In this document: piece by piece, positions 33,999-42,275 of the stretch | How positions within the stretch are numbered: the first letter of the stretch is position 1 | Layout: the number at the start of each line of letters is the position of its first letter | From: Ruegeria_C sp040830705 | Lineage (GTDB): Bacteria; Pseudomonadota; Alphaproteobacteria; Rhodobacterales; Rhodobacteraceae | Assembly: GCA_040830705.1 (NCBI GenBank) | Contig: JBFOME010000002.1 | Location: forward strand, 1-64,000 | Length of the DNA stretch: 64,000 nucleotides | Direction of reading: 5' to 3' | The notes under the pieces: generated by a model | The model's database searches: none | The model's input: only the letters and a program-made list of their open reading frames with translations | Told to the model about the DNA's origin: nothing | Made by a program: the position numbers and the translations under genes

Positions 33999-34264
33999 TG
34001 CGCGCGTTTGTTTTATCGGCCTTGCTTTGCTTCGGCGCTCCGGCCCTCGCCGACCAGCCCAAGATCAGCGATCTGGTGGCCGATACGGTGGGCTACACCA
34101 GCATCCGTCCCAATGTCGTCATGCTGGAAGGCAAGGAGATGGGGACATTCGTGTGCCGTTTCAAAATAACGGATGAGGATTTTGCCGCCTATGCGGCGCG
34201 TGGTGAGATCGATGAATCTGCCGATCGCGTCGTGTGCATTCCCATCGAAGAGTTGGAAAACTAA
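33998..34264 (+). CDS. Small secreted protein between nuoD and nuoE
   Basis: 88 residues with a clear signal peptide (MRAFVLSALLCFGAPALADQ, cleavage after ALA). The mature part is about 70 residues with two cysteines (TFVCRFKI and DRVVCIPI) that could form a disulfide. No known family. It begins on the nuoD stop (TAATG) and ends immediately before the nuoE start with no gap, so it is tightly coupled. Likely periplasmic. Confidence 0.7.
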   Translation: MRAFVLSALLCFGAPALADQPKISDLVADTVGYTSIRPNVVMLEGKEMGTFVCRFKITDEDFAAYAARGEIDESADRVVCIPIEELEN

Positions 34265-35380
34265 ATGCTGCGCCGTCTTCACCCGGATCAACCTGACAGC
34301 TTTGCCTTCACGCCAGCCAATCTGGCCTGGGCCGAAGGGCAAATCACAAAATACCCCGACGGGCGGCAGGCAAGTGCGATCATTCCGCTGCTTTGGCGCG
34401 CGCAGGAACAGGAGGGGTGGCTCAGCCGTCCGGCCATCGAGGCCGTGGCGGATATGCTGGGCATGGCCTATATCCGGGCGCTGGAAGTGGCCTCGTTCTA
34501 CTTCATGTTTCAACTGCAACCAGTTGGATCTGTTGCGCATATTCAGATCTGCGGCACCACCTCTTGCATGATCTGCGGGGCCGAGGACCTGGTGGCGGTC
34601 TGCAAGGAAAAGATCGCCGAGAAACCGCATGTGGTTTCCGCTGATGGCAAGTTCTCCTGGGAAGAGGTGGAATGCCTCGGGTCCTGCACCAACGCGCCAA
34701 TGGCGCAGATCGGTAAGGATTACTACGAGGATCTGACCACCGAAAGCCTCTCCCGGATCATTGACGAGATGGCGGCGGGCAAGGTGCCTCTGCCCGGTCC
34801 GCAGAACGGGCGCTATGCGTCCGAGCCGCTGAGCGGGCTGACCAGCCTGACCGAGCATGATGCGGGCAAGCCGCAGTATAACGCCAGCGTGGAATTGGCG
34901 ACTGATATTGGCGACACGGTCAAGCGCATCGATGGCAGCGAGGTGCCGCTTTTGACCCCGTGGGTCGGCAAGGATGGCTCTGTTGCCAGCCGCGACACCA
35001 AGGCAGCCCCGCCGCCCGCGCCGGAGGCTCCGAAACCTGCGGTGAAGCAGGCGGCCGAGGCGAAGAAGGCGGAACCCGAGGCGGCCAAGGAAGACGCACC
35101 GGAGGTGCTGGAGGGGCCGCGCGAGGGTAAGGCGGACGACCTCAAGCTGCTCAAGGGCGTCGGGCCAAAGCTGGAACAGACGCTGAATGAACTGGGCTTT
35201 TATCATTTCGACCAGATCGCGGCATGGACGCCGATCCATATCGCTTGGGTCGACAGCCGGTTGAAATTCAAAGGCCGGATCGAACGGGATGGCTGGATTG
35301 CGCAGGCCGCTGATCTGGCCGCGGGCAAAGAAACGGAATTCGCAAGACGCGCCAAGAAAGACGGGAAGAACGAAGACTAA
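34265..35380 (+). CDS. nuoE: NADH-quinone oxidoreductase subunit E with long C-terminal extension
   Basis: 371 residues, much longer than the ~160-240 usual for NuoE. The first ~200 residues are standard: 2Fe-2S ligands in IQICGTTSCMICGAEDL (Cys residues) and EECLGSCTNAPMAQ-like VECLGSCTNAPMAQI. Then comes an Ala/Pro/Glu/Lys-rich linker (~240-290) and a helix-hairpin-helix-like module, LKLLKGVGPKLEQTLNELGF, with a basic tail. Such extensions recur on Rhodobacterales proteins. NuoE with NuoF forms the NADH dehydrogenase module. Confidence 0.94.
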   Translation: MLRRLHPDQPDSFAFTPANLAWAEGQITKYPDGRQASAIIPLLWRAQEQEGWLSRPAIEAVADMLGMAYIRALEVASFYFMFQLQPVGSVAHIQICGTTSCMICGAEDLVAVCKEKIAEKPHVVSADGKFSWEEVECLGSCTNAPMAQIGKDYYEDLTTESLSRIIDEMAAGKVPLPGPQNGRYASEPLSGLTSLTEHDAGKPQYNASVELATDIGDTVKRIDGSEVPLLTPWVGKDGSVASRDTKAAPPPAPEAPKPAVKQAAEAKKAEPEAAKEDAPEVLEGPREGKADDLKLLKGVGPKLEQTLNELGFYHFDQIAAWTPIHIAWVDSRLKFKGRIERDGWIAQAADLAAGKETEFARRAKKDGKNED

Positions 35381-35401
35381 GCATAATCAGGGAGAGGATA
35401 G

Positions 35402-35893
35402 ATGACCGGTACAAGCAATCAAAAAAGCTGCGCGGCGCGTGGCTGGCGGGCGGCAGCCTTCGGTGGCGTTGGTTTTGCGGTTTTGTACATGGTCATCGGC
35501 GGTGCTGGTCTGATCGGCGCGGTGATCGCCGGACTGGTGGTATTTGCTGCGATCGGGTTCGCGGTGTCACGCTTCCTATGTCCTGAAGCGCAAGACCAGG
35601 GCGAAGCTGCGGCGGCGCCGAAACCTGCGGCCCAGGCTGCGTCAGCGCCAGCACCCGAGGCTCCGGCACCTGCGGCCGTGCCAGAGGCGCCCGCGCCTGA
35701 TCCGGTTGCCGAGGTTCCGGTGCAAGCGCCAGAGCCGGAACCGGTCGCCGCCGCTAAGCCCGCCGAAGCGCCTGCTCCGGCGCCGCGCAGCTCGGCAGAC
35801 GCCGTCGTGAAGCCCTCGGCCGTTCTGGCCGGAGAACAGGAACTTGCCAGCCGCAAAGGCAGTTGGCGTTATGAAGGAAAGGCCGCCGACTAG
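35402..35893 (+). CDS. Ala/Pro-rich membrane protein between nuoE and nuoF
   Basis: 163 residues. Two hydrophobic segments near the N-terminus (AFGGVGFAVLYMVIGGAGLIG then AVIAGLVVFAAIGFAVSRFL; each shown approximately) form a hairpin. A low-complexity Ala/Pro/Glu linker follows (~residues 60-130), then a short tail LASRKGSWRYEGKAA. No family is recognised. The linker resembles that of NuoE just upstream. It could be a shortened relative of the NuoE extension attached to a membrane anchor. Confidence 0.65.
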   Translation: MTGTSNQKSCAARGWRAAAFGGVGFAVLYMVIGGAGLIGAVIAGLVVFAAIGFAVSRFLCPEAQDQGEAAAAPKPAAQAASAPAPEAPAPAAVPEAPAPDPVAEVPVQAPEPEPVAAAKPAEAPAPAPRSSADAVVKPSAVLAGEQELASRKGSWRYEGKAAD

Positions 35894-35907
35894 GCGGCGA
35901 AACGTGA

Positions 35908-36129
35908 ATGGACAAGGAACAGGCCATTGCCCGCAAGGGCCGCCATATCGGGATGGTGATCGCCGTCACCATGGTGGCTTGGCTGGCGCTGACTAAGTTC
36001 ATCGGCCCGGCGATCGGGTTGCCGGGCCGTTATGCTTTGCTCTTCGACCTCGCCGCTCTGGCCGGGTTTGTCTATGCGGGTGTGAACATTTTGCAACTCT
36101 GGCGCATGCGCCGGGATAACGAGGGATAG
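35908..36129 (+). CDS. DUF5337 family small membrane protein
   Basis: 73 residues with two transmembrane segments (GMVIAVTMVAWLALTKFIG and YALLFDLAALAGFVYAGVNI) and charged ends. I recognise it as the DUF5337 family, which occurs next to nuoF in Rhodobacterales. Function unknown. It lies 6 bp before nuoF. Confidence 0.75.
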   Translation: MDKEQAIARKGRHIGMVIAVTMVAWLALTKFIGPAIGLPGRYALLFDLAALAGFVYAGVNILQLWRMRRDNEG

Positions 36130-36135
36130 GCAGCG

Positions 36136-37434
36136 ATGCTGAAAGATCAGGACCGCATCTTTACCAACCTCTACGGCATGCACGACCGCACGCTGAAAGG
36201 CGCGCAGGCACGTGGCCATTGGGACGGCACAGCCGGTATTATCCAGAAGGGCCGAGACTGGATCATCCAGAATATGAAAGATAGCGGGCTGCGCGGGCGC
36301 GGCGGTGCGGGCTTTCCTACAGGGCTCAAATGGTCCTTCATGCCCAAGGAAAGCGATGGGCGCCCGGCCTATCTGGTCGTGAACGCCGACGAATCCGAAC
36401 CCGGCACCTGCAAGGATCGCGAGATCATGCGCCATGATCCGCACACGCTGATCGAAGGTTGCCTGATCGCGTCCTTCGCGATGAACGCGCATGCCTGCTA
36501 CATCTACATCCGCGGCGAGTATATCCGCGAGAAAGAGGCGCTGCAGGCCGCGATTGATGAGGCTTACGATGCAGGCCTCGTGGGTCGCAACGCTGCTGGG
36601 TCGGGCTGGGATTTCGACATCTTCCTGCATCACGGTGCAGGGGCCTATATCTGCGGCGAGGAAACCGCGCTGCTGGAAAGCCTTGAGGGCCGCAAGGGCA
36701 TGCCGCGCATGAAACCGCCTTTTCCGGCGGGGGCAGGGCTTTATGGTTGCCCGACCACGGTGAACAACGTGGAATCTATCGCGGTGGTGCCGACCATCCT
36801 GCGGCGTGGTCCGGACTGGTTCAGCTCTTTCGGGCGGCAGAACAATGCGGGCACCAAGCTCTTTGCGATCTCGGGCCATGTGAACAACCCCTGCGTAGTC
36901 GAAGAGGCGATGTCGATCCCTTTCGAGCAGCTGATCGAGACCCATTGCGGCGGCATTCGTGGCGGCTGGGACAATCTGCTGGCGGTGATCCCCGGCGGCT
37001 CGTCCGTGCCCTGCGTGCGCGGCGAACACATGCGTGGCGCGATCATGGATTTCGACCATCTGCGCAATGATCTGGGTTCCGGGCTGGGCACGGCGGCTGT
37101 GATCGTGATGGACAAGTCCACCGACATCATCAAGGCGATCTGGCGGCTGTCGAAATTCTACAAGCACGAAAGCTGCGGCCAGTGCACACCCTGCCGCGAA
37201 GGTACCGGCTGGATGATGCGGGTGATGGACCGTCTGGTGCGGGGTGAGGCCGAACTGGAAGAGATCGACATGCTGTTCGACGTGACCAAACAGGTCGAGG
37301 GCCACACCATCTGCGCACTCGGCGACGCGGCGGCCTGGCCGATCCAGGGCCTGATCCGCAATTTCCGCGAAGAGATCGAGGACCGGATCAAGGCGCAGAA
37401 ATCAGGGCGCATGGGCGCGATGGCGGCGGAATGA
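36136..37434 (+). CDS. nuoF: NADH-quinone oxidoreductase subunit F
   Basis: 432 residues. FMN/NADH-binding motifs: GLRGRGGAGFPTGLKWSFM, VNADESEPGTCKDREIM and GAGAYICGEETALLESLEG. The N3 4Fe-4S cluster ligands are C347, C350 and C353 (ESCGQCTPCREGTGW) plus the Cys in HTICALGD. NuoF oxidises NADH and passes electrons to FMN, then N3. The stop overlaps the start of a DUF5333-like gene (ATGA). Confidence 0.98.
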   Translation: MLKDQDRIFTNLYGMHDRTLKGAQARGHWDGTAGIIQKGRDWIIQNMKDSGLRGRGGAGFPTGLKWSFMPKESDGRPAYLVVNADESEPGTCKDREIMRHDPHTLIEGCLIASFAMNAHACYIYIRGEYIREKEALQAAIDEAYDAGLVGRNAAGSGWDFDIFLHHGAGAYICGEETALLESLEGRKGMPRMKPPFPAGAGLYGCPTTVNNVESIAVVPTILRRGPDWFSSFGRQNNAGTKLFAISGHVNNPCVVEEAMSIPFEQLIETHCGGIRGGWDNLLAVIPGGSSVPCVRGEHMRGAIMDFDHLRNDLGSGLGTAAVIVMDKSTDIIKAIWRLSKFYKHESCGQCTPCREGTGWMMRVMDRLVRGEAELEEIDMLFDVTKQVEGHTICALGDAAAWPIQGLIRNFREEIEDRIKAQKSGRMGAMAAE

Positions 37435-37838
37435 GGGCTAGAATTAGAGGCAAAATAGTTGTGGCCGCTATGACCGCCACCATTGTGGCATGCGCGACAA
37501 CCGTGACCGCAGCACCTAAGGCGGCCTATGAACAGGCTGTAGGGGAGGCCGCCGCGGCGTGGTGGATAAGCGACGAGTGCACCGGCATCGGCCATTTGGG
37601 CAAGGACTATCAGCAGTTTGTTTTTGCCGTATCCGACGCGGCGGTTGCGCAGGGTCTGCGCCGACAAAAGATGCGGCGCTTGCTGTTTTATGGCCAGACA
37701 GAATGGCAGCAGCAGATGGGAAAGGCTGTTTTGGCCGATCGCGGCATATTGCATAAGGGAAACAAGGTCTTTTGCGGGTTTGCGCAGAAGGTCGCCGGGA
37801 CTAATGACGCGATCGGGCGTTTTCTGATCAAGGAGTAA
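37431..37838 (+). CDS. DUF5333-like secreted protein (copy 1)
   Basis: 135 residues, start overlapping the nuoF stop. An N-terminal signal peptide (VVAAMTATIVACATTVTAAP) could be cleaved by signal peptidase I after AA, or be a lipobox at the Cys. The mature part has two cysteines (SDECTGIGHL and KVFCGFAQ) and SDAAVAQGLRRQKMRRLLF. It appears to be a distant relative of the clear DUF5333 protein encoded at 39236, with the same order of features: C-x-x-I, helical core, then C near the end. Confidence 0.6.
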   Translation: MRARIRGKIVVAAMTATIVACATTVTAAPKAAYEQAVGEAAAAWWISDECTGIGHLGKDYQQFVFAVSDAAVAQGLRRQKMRRLLFYGQTEWQQQMGKAVLADRGILHKGNKVFCGFAQKVAGTNDAIGRFLIKE

Positions 37839-37842
37839 CCTA

Positions 37843-38259
37843 ATGGAACTGTTTTTCGCATACTCCCACGCAATCGCCTCGCTGGTGATTTTTACCCTGA
37901 TCATTCTGGTTATGTCGCCCTTCACTGCGCTGGCGAAGCAGGCCAAGGGGCTGGCCCCGGGCGCGACGCCCGAGCAGGACTACTCCGACCGCGCCTACCG
38001 TATGAACCGCGCCTATCTGAACTGTACTGAGACGCTGCCTGCCTTTCTGACCGTGGTTGTCGCGGCGATCCTGGTGGGGGCGAGCCCATTCTGGGTGAAC
38101 CTGTTGGCCTCGCTGGCACTGTTGGCGCGCATCCTGATGCTTGTTATCCATGTGCAGGGGCTGGGTGGCCCGAATATGAGTCTGCGGTCTTTCGCCTATG
38201 TGGGCGGGTGGCTCTGCATGATCCTGATCGGCCTGATGGCACTGGTGGGCCTGTTTTGA
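37843..38259 (+). CDS. MAPEG family membrane protein
   Basis: 138 residues with four transmembrane helices. The motif SDRAYRMNRAYLNCTETLPAF is the MAPEG (membrane-associated eicosanoid and glutathione metabolism) signature with the conserved N-x-x-E-x-x-P/A pattern. Bacterial members may be glutathione transferases, but activity is not shown by sequence. AAGGAG at 37830-37835 precedes the start. It is a passenger between nuoF and nuoG. Confidence 0.85.
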   Translation: MELFFAYSHAIASLVIFTLIILVMSPFTALAKQAKGLAPGATPEQDYSDRAYRMNRAYLNCTETLPAFLTVVVAAILVGASPFWVNLLASLALLARILMLVIHVQGLGGPNMSLRSFAYVGGWLCMILIGLMALVGLF

Positions 38260-38759
38260 TGCAACCCGACGGATATCATCTGGCCGAGCTAAACATAGGC
38301 CGTCTGCTGGCGCCGACTGACGATCCGCGCGTGGCCGAGTTCATGGCCAATCTCGACCGGATCAACGGTCTGGGCAAGCGGATGCCTGGCTTTGTCTGGA
38401 TGATGGAAGGCTCGGGCGAACCGGGCACTGGCAATACCGAAAACGCTATCGGGCGCGACCCGCAACTGGTGTCCAATCTGACGGTCTGGGAGGAAGTAGC
38501 CAGCCTGGAGCGCTTTGTCTGGGGCACCATCCACAAGCAATTCTACGAACGCCGTGCCGAGTGGTTCGAACTGCTGGGCAAGATGCATTTCGTGATGTGG
38601 TGGGTGCCGGCCGGGCATGAGCCGACACTGGACGAGGCGTTGGCGCGGCTCGATCATCTCAACGCGCACGGTGCCAGCGAACATGCTTTTGACTGGACCT
38701 ATTTGACCGAGGCCAACATGTGGCAAAGTCATGGTTGTGCGCCGGTTGCGGCGGAATAG
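38259..38759 (+). CDS. DUF3291 family protein
   Basis: 166 residues from the ATG at 38259 that overlaps the MAPEG stop (TGATG). It begins YHLAELNIGRLLAPTDDPRV and contains PGFVWMMEGSG, SNLTVWEEVASLERFVWGTIHK and MWWVPAGHEPTLDEALARLDH (shown approximately), which together define DUF3291, a ferredoxin-fold family related to ABM proteins. It has no known function. Second dimeric-barrel-like passenger in the nuo operon. Confidence 0.85.
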   Translation: MQPDGYHLAELNIGRLLAPTDDPRVAEFMANLDRINGLGKRMPGFVWMMEGSGEPGTGNTENAIGRDPQLVSNLTVWEEVASLERFVWGTIHKQFYERRAEWFELLGKMHFVMWWVPAGHEPTLDEALARLDHLNAHGASEHAFDWTYLTEANMWQSHGCAPVAAE

Positions 38760-38768
38760 GGAATAGGA

Positions 38769-39137
38769 ATGTCTGCAACACTTCTCATTCATAGGTCGTT
38801 GAAACCTGGGCTAACCTTGTGCCTCGTGGGGCTGCTGGTGGCATGTGGTGGTCAGAGCAAGAAAGATCAGATCCTGTTTGACGGCCAGGCCTTCCGCACC
38901 AAGGCCGCTGCAGTAGACAAACGCAAGACGCGGGCCGTGTTCACGGTGACTATAGACGATGTGGCCCGCTCGCTTGATGGCGCGCGCGAAGCGGGGCGCT
39001 ATCAGGGTACACGCTATTGCGTCGAGAATTACGGTAATTCCGACATCGATTGGGCAGTGGGCCCGGATACGGACCCGGCGCAGTTGCGGGTTGTCGACGG
39101 AAGGTTGACCTTTCAGGGGACCTGCCAGCGTCCATGA
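38769..39137 (+). CDS. Small predicted lipoprotein between nuoF and nuoG
   Basis: 122 residues with a hydrophobic signal (LTLCLVGLLVACGGQ) and lipobox LVAC. The mature part has two cysteines (RYCVENYG, QGTCQRP) and reads TRAVFTVTIDDVARSLDGAR, then YGNSDIDWAVGPDTDPAQLR, suggesting a compact beta-rich periplasmic domain. I recognise no named family. It follows the DUF3291 gene by 9 bp. Confidence 0.7.
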   Translation: MSATLLIHRSLKPGLTLCLVGLLVACGGQSKKDQILFDGQAFRTKAAAVDKRKTRAVFTVTIDDVARSLDGAREAGRYQGTRYCVENYGNSDIDWAVGPDTDPAQLRVVDGRLTFQGTCQRP

Positions 39138-39235
39138 CCAGAGTTGCCGCATATCCATGCCACCGGTGGCCGTTGTTATTGAATAACCTGCGTTCAGTTG
39201 TTCGTTCTGGAAAGTCCGGAACGAAAGGAACCCGA

Positions 39236-39640
39236 ATGACAATTTGCAGAACAGCCGTCCTTGCAGTGGCTTTGACCCTGCCCACGATGAGCGAGGCAAA
39301 GCCACCCCTGCGGGATGTGGCAGAGATCGACAACGAGCTCTACTTCATCGCCATTGCCAACGAAATCGACAAGTATTGCGACAGCATCAGCGGTCGCAGG
39401 CTGAAGGCGATCGGGGTGATCTGGGATCTGAAGTCAAAGGCCAACGCGCTGGGATACTCGGACCGTGAAATCCGCGCCTATGTGGATTCGGATACCGAAA
39501 AGGCCCGCATGCGCCGCAAGGGCGAGGCCTATCTGGCGCAGAACGGCGTCAGCTATGATCAGCCCGAAACATTCTGCGTATTGGGGCGCAATGAAATCGA
39601 TAGAAACAGCGCCGTTGGCGTGTATTTGAGGGCGAAGTGA
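39236..39640 (+). CDS. DUF5333 family secreted protein (copy 2)
   Basis: 134 residues from ATG 39236 with AAAGGAA 5' of it. Signal peptide MTICRTAVLAVALTLPTMSEA. The mature sequence PLRDVAEIDNELYFIAIANE, CDSISGRRLKAIGVIWDLK, ALGYSDREIRAYVDSDTEKA and RMRRKGEAYLAQNGV is a clear match to my memory of DUF5333, a Rhodobacterales family placed near nuo genes. Two conserved cysteines remain (KYCDSIS, TFCVLGR). Function unknown, probably periplasmic. Confidence 0.75.
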   Translation: MTICRTAVLAVALTLPTMSEAKPPLRDVAEIDNELYFIAIANEIDKYCDSISGRRLKAIGVIWDLKSKANALGYSDREIRAYVDSDTEKARMRRKGEAYLAQNGVSYDQPETFCVLGRNEIDRNSAVGVYLRAK

Positions 39641-39641
39641 C

Positions 39642-39860
39642 ATGCGGCTGACGGCAGCGGGGATAGATGCGTTGGGGCTCGGCTTGGGTCTTTTGGCCTG
39701 CCAGACCAGCACCAGCGCCTACGGCCGGGCTGGTGCGTCGACAAGTGCTGTACCGCTGTTGCAATCCGACTTCCCACCTCCTCGCATAACCAACGCGTCT
39801 CAGATTGCCGATGCCGCAAGCGCGGTCGCATTGCCAAAAGGACAAAACCTCCATGTCTGA
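39642..39860 (+). CDS. Possible 72-aa lipoprotein before nuoG
   Basis: Starts 1 bp after the DUF5333 stop and overlaps nuoG by 8 bp. The N-terminus MRLTAAGIDALGLGLGLLACQ has a lipobox-like LLAC, but the signal core is glycine-rich and unusual. The rest is Ser/Ala-rich with no recognisable domain. It may be a real small lipoprotein or an open frame in the leader of nuoG. The nuoG ribosome-binding site is weak here, so coupling could matter. Confidence 0.35.
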   Translation: MRLTAAGIDALGLGLGLLACQTSTSAYGRAGASTSAVPLLQSDFPPPRITNASQIADAASAVALPKGQNLHV

Positions 39861-41886
39861 CCTTCGCAAGATCAATATCGACGGGACCGAGATTGAGGTG
39901 GATGGGGCGATGACCCTGATCCAGGCATGTGAGCAGGCGGGGGTGGAAATCCCGCGGTTCTGCTATCACGAGCGACTCTCCATCGCGGGCAATTGCCGGA
40001 TGTGCCTGGTTGAGGTTGTGGGCGGTCCGCCCAAGCCCGCCGCTTCCTGCGCGATGCAGGTCCGCGATCTGCGTCCCGGTCCCGAGGGGCAGGCGCCGCA
40101 GGTCAAGACAAACTCGCCCATGGTCAAGAAGGCTCGCGAGGGGGTGATGGAGTTCCTGCTCATCAACCACCCGCTCGACTGCCCGATCTGCGATCAGGGC
40201 GGTGAGTGTGATTTGCAAGATCAGGCAATGGCTTACGGCGTGGACTTCAGTCGATTCCGCGAAGCAAAGCGCGCCGTGGATGACCTCGATTTGGGGCCAC
40301 TGGTCGAAACCCACATGACCCGCTGCATTTCTTGCACCCGCTGCGTGCGCTTTACCACCGAGGTGGCAGGCATCACCCAGATGGGCCAGACCGGGCGGGG
40401 TGAGGATGCCGAGATCACCTCCTATCTGGGTGAGACGCTGGCCAGCAACCTGCAGGGCAATATCATCGACCTTTGCCCGGTCGGCGCGCTGACCTCGAAA
40501 CCCTATGCCTTCACCGCCCGGCCCTGGGAGCTGACCAAGACCGAGAGTATTGACGTGATGGATGCGCTGGGCTCGAACATCCGTGTCGACAACAAGGGGC
40601 GCGAGGTGATGCGTTTTCTGCCCCGCAACCATGATGGCGTGAACGAGGAGTGGATTTCCGACAAGACCCGATTTGTCTGGGACGGGCTGCGTCGTCAGCG
40701 GCTGGACCGGCCCTATGTGCGGATTGACGGCAAGCTGAAGCCCGCGACCTGGCCCGAGGCACTCTCGGCGGCGGCTAAGGCGATCAACGGCGCTGACAAG
40801 CTGGCCGGGATTGTTGGTGATCTGGCCCCGGTCGAGGCCACCTTTGCGCTGAAGCAGATGATCGAAGGGAAGGGCGGTGTTGTGGAATGCCGCACCGACG
40901 GAGCGAAACTGCCGGCAGGCAATCGTGCCGCCTATGTTGGTACTGCAACGATTGAGGATATCGACAGCGCCGAACGCATCCTGCTGATCGGTACCAACCC
41001 TCGCGACGAGGCCCCGGTGCTGAACGCGCGCATCCGCAAGGCATGGGCCCATGGCGCGCGGGTCGCGCTTGTCGGGCCGTCGGTTGATCTGACCTATGAT
41101 TATTACCATGCAGGCGATGACCGCGCTGCCTTGCAAAAAGTCGTCGACATGGGCGGCGATGACGAGATCCGGGGCAAGCGCTCGATCGTGATCGTCGGGC
41201 AAGGTGCCTTGCAGGAGGCTGATGGTGGCGCCGTTCTGGCTGCCGCGCAAACCGTTGCCGCCAATACGGAAAGCGGGCTTCTGATCCTGCATACCGCAGC
41301 AAGCCGGGTCGGCGCGCTGGATGTCGATGCTACCAACGAGCACGGCATGGACGCGGTCGCAGATGCCGACGTGATCTACAATCTTGGCGCAGATGAGGTC
41401 GAGATCGGCGCCAAAGATGACGGAGGGGCTTTCGTGATCTATCAGGGCAGCCATGGCGACCGGGGCGCGCATCGTGCCGACGTGATCCTGCCGGGCGCGG
41501 CCTATACTGAGGAGGCAGGCCTTTTCGTCAACACTGAAGGCCGCCCGCAGCTTGCCATGCGCGCGGGCTTTGCACCCGGTGACGCGAAAGAAAACTGGGC
41601 TATCCTGCGCGCGCTTTCGGCTGAACTGGGTGAGGCGCTGCCCTATGACTCGTTGGCGCAACTGCGCCAGGCGCTGATCAAGGCGGTGCCGCATCTCAAG
41701 CAGGTAGACCAGGTTATCGAAAACGAGGGTGAGGCACTTCCCAGCGGCGCATTGGGGCAGGCGAGCTTCCGCTACGCGCTGCGTGATTTCTACCTGACCA
41801 ACCCGATTGCGCGGGCCAGCCAGTTGATGGCCGAACTCTCTGCGCAGGCCAAGGCGCGCGGTGGCGAAAAGATCGCCGCCGAATGA
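39853..41886 (+). CDS. nuoG: NADH-quinone oxidoreductase subunit G
   Basis: 677 residues from ATG 39853 (MSDLRKINIDGTEIEV). The N-terminal ferredoxin domain has CYHERLSIAGNCRMCLVEV for the 2Fe-2S cluster. LLINHPLDCPICDQGGECDL and HMTRCISCTRCVRF hold the 4Fe-4S clusters, followed by IIDLCPVGAL. The C-terminal part is the degenerate molybdopterin oxidoreductase fold, with no catalytic role. It conducts electrons along the peripheral arm. It overlaps the following lipoprotein gene by 4 bp. Confidence 0.97.
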   Translation: MSDLRKINIDGTEIEVDGAMTLIQACEQAGVEIPRFCYHERLSIAGNCRMCLVEVVGGPPKPAASCAMQVRDLRPGPEGQAPQVKTNSPMVKKAREGVMEFLLINHPLDCPICDQGGECDLQDQAMAYGVDFSRFREAKRAVDDLDLGPLVETHMTRCISCTRCVRFTTEVAGITQMGQTGRGEDAEITSYLGETLASNLQGNIIDLCPVGALTSKPYAFTARPWELTKTESIDVMDALGSNIRVDNKGREVMRFLPRNHDGVNEEWISDKTRFVWDGLRRQRLDRPYVRIDGKLKPATWPEALSAAAKAINGADKLAGIVGDLAPVEATFALKQMIEGKGGVVECRTDGAKLPAGNRAAYVGTATIEDIDSAERILLIGTNPRDEAPVLNARIRKAWAHGARVALVGPSVDLTYDYYHAGDDRAALQKVVDMGGDDEIRGKRSIVIVGQGALQEADGGAVLAAAQTVAANTESGLLILHTAASRVGALDVDATNEHGMDAVADADVIYNLGADEVEIGAKDDGGAFVIYQGSHGDRGAHRADVILPGAAYTEEAGLFVNTEGRPQLAMRAGFAPGDAKENWAILRALSAELGEALPYDSLAQLRQALIKAVPHLKQVDQVIENEGEALPSGALGQASFRYALRDFYLTNPIARASQLMAELSAQAKARGGEKIAAE

Positions 41887-42269
41887 TCCGCGTCGCGCTG
41901 ATATCGCTGGCCGTTCTGGCCGCCTGTGCTCAGGAACTGCAGGACGAGGTGTCGCAATTCGCGCCCGAGTATCTTGGTGTTGAGGCCGCAGCGCTCGACA
42001 GCGATCTGGTGCAGGTCGACCTTAGCATGCGCGGGGCGCGCGGTCCGGCAGATGTGGATCGATACGGCGCCTGTGCCGTTGCCGGATACGCGCTGGGGCA
42101 AGGCTATGGCTACGCGCGGCATTTACGGACGAATCTCGATGAAAAGGGTGGCGTGTGGACGGCGGATGCTGTTTACACCATCTCGCCGACCCTGCCACGC
42201 GGTCTCAACACCATTGACGCAGAGGTCATGGTCGCGGATTGCGCGGAAAACGGAATACCCACGGTGTGA
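41883..42269 (+). CDS. Small predicted lipoprotein between nuoG and nuoH
   Basis: 128 residues with signal MIRVALISLAVLAAC and lipobox LAAC (Cys15). The mature part includes ALDSDLVQVDLSMRGARGP, CAVAGYALGQGYGYARHLR and TLPRGLNTIDAEVMVADCAE, with two further cysteines. No named family, but it looks conserved in composition with other secreted proteins of this operon. It is coupled to nuoG by an ATGA overlap and lies 6 bp from nuoH. Confidence 0.7.
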   Translation: MIRVALISLAVLAACAQELQDEVSQFAPEYLGVEAAALDSDLVQVDLSMRGARGPADVDRYGACAVAGYALGQGYGYARHLRTNLDEKGGVWTADAVYTISPTLPRGLNTIDAEVMVADCAENGIPTV

Positions 42270-42275
42270 GGACGC

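Noticed and set aside
35890..37305. Antisense frame of about 470 codons opposite nuoF
   Set aside because: Shadow of nuoF; its translation is rich in His/Arg/Gln, as expected of reverse frames, with no domain.
39559..41694. Very long antisense frame (over 700 codons) opposite nuoG
   Set aside because: It mirrors nuoG through high GC third positions, contains no recognisable domain, and nuoG is certain.
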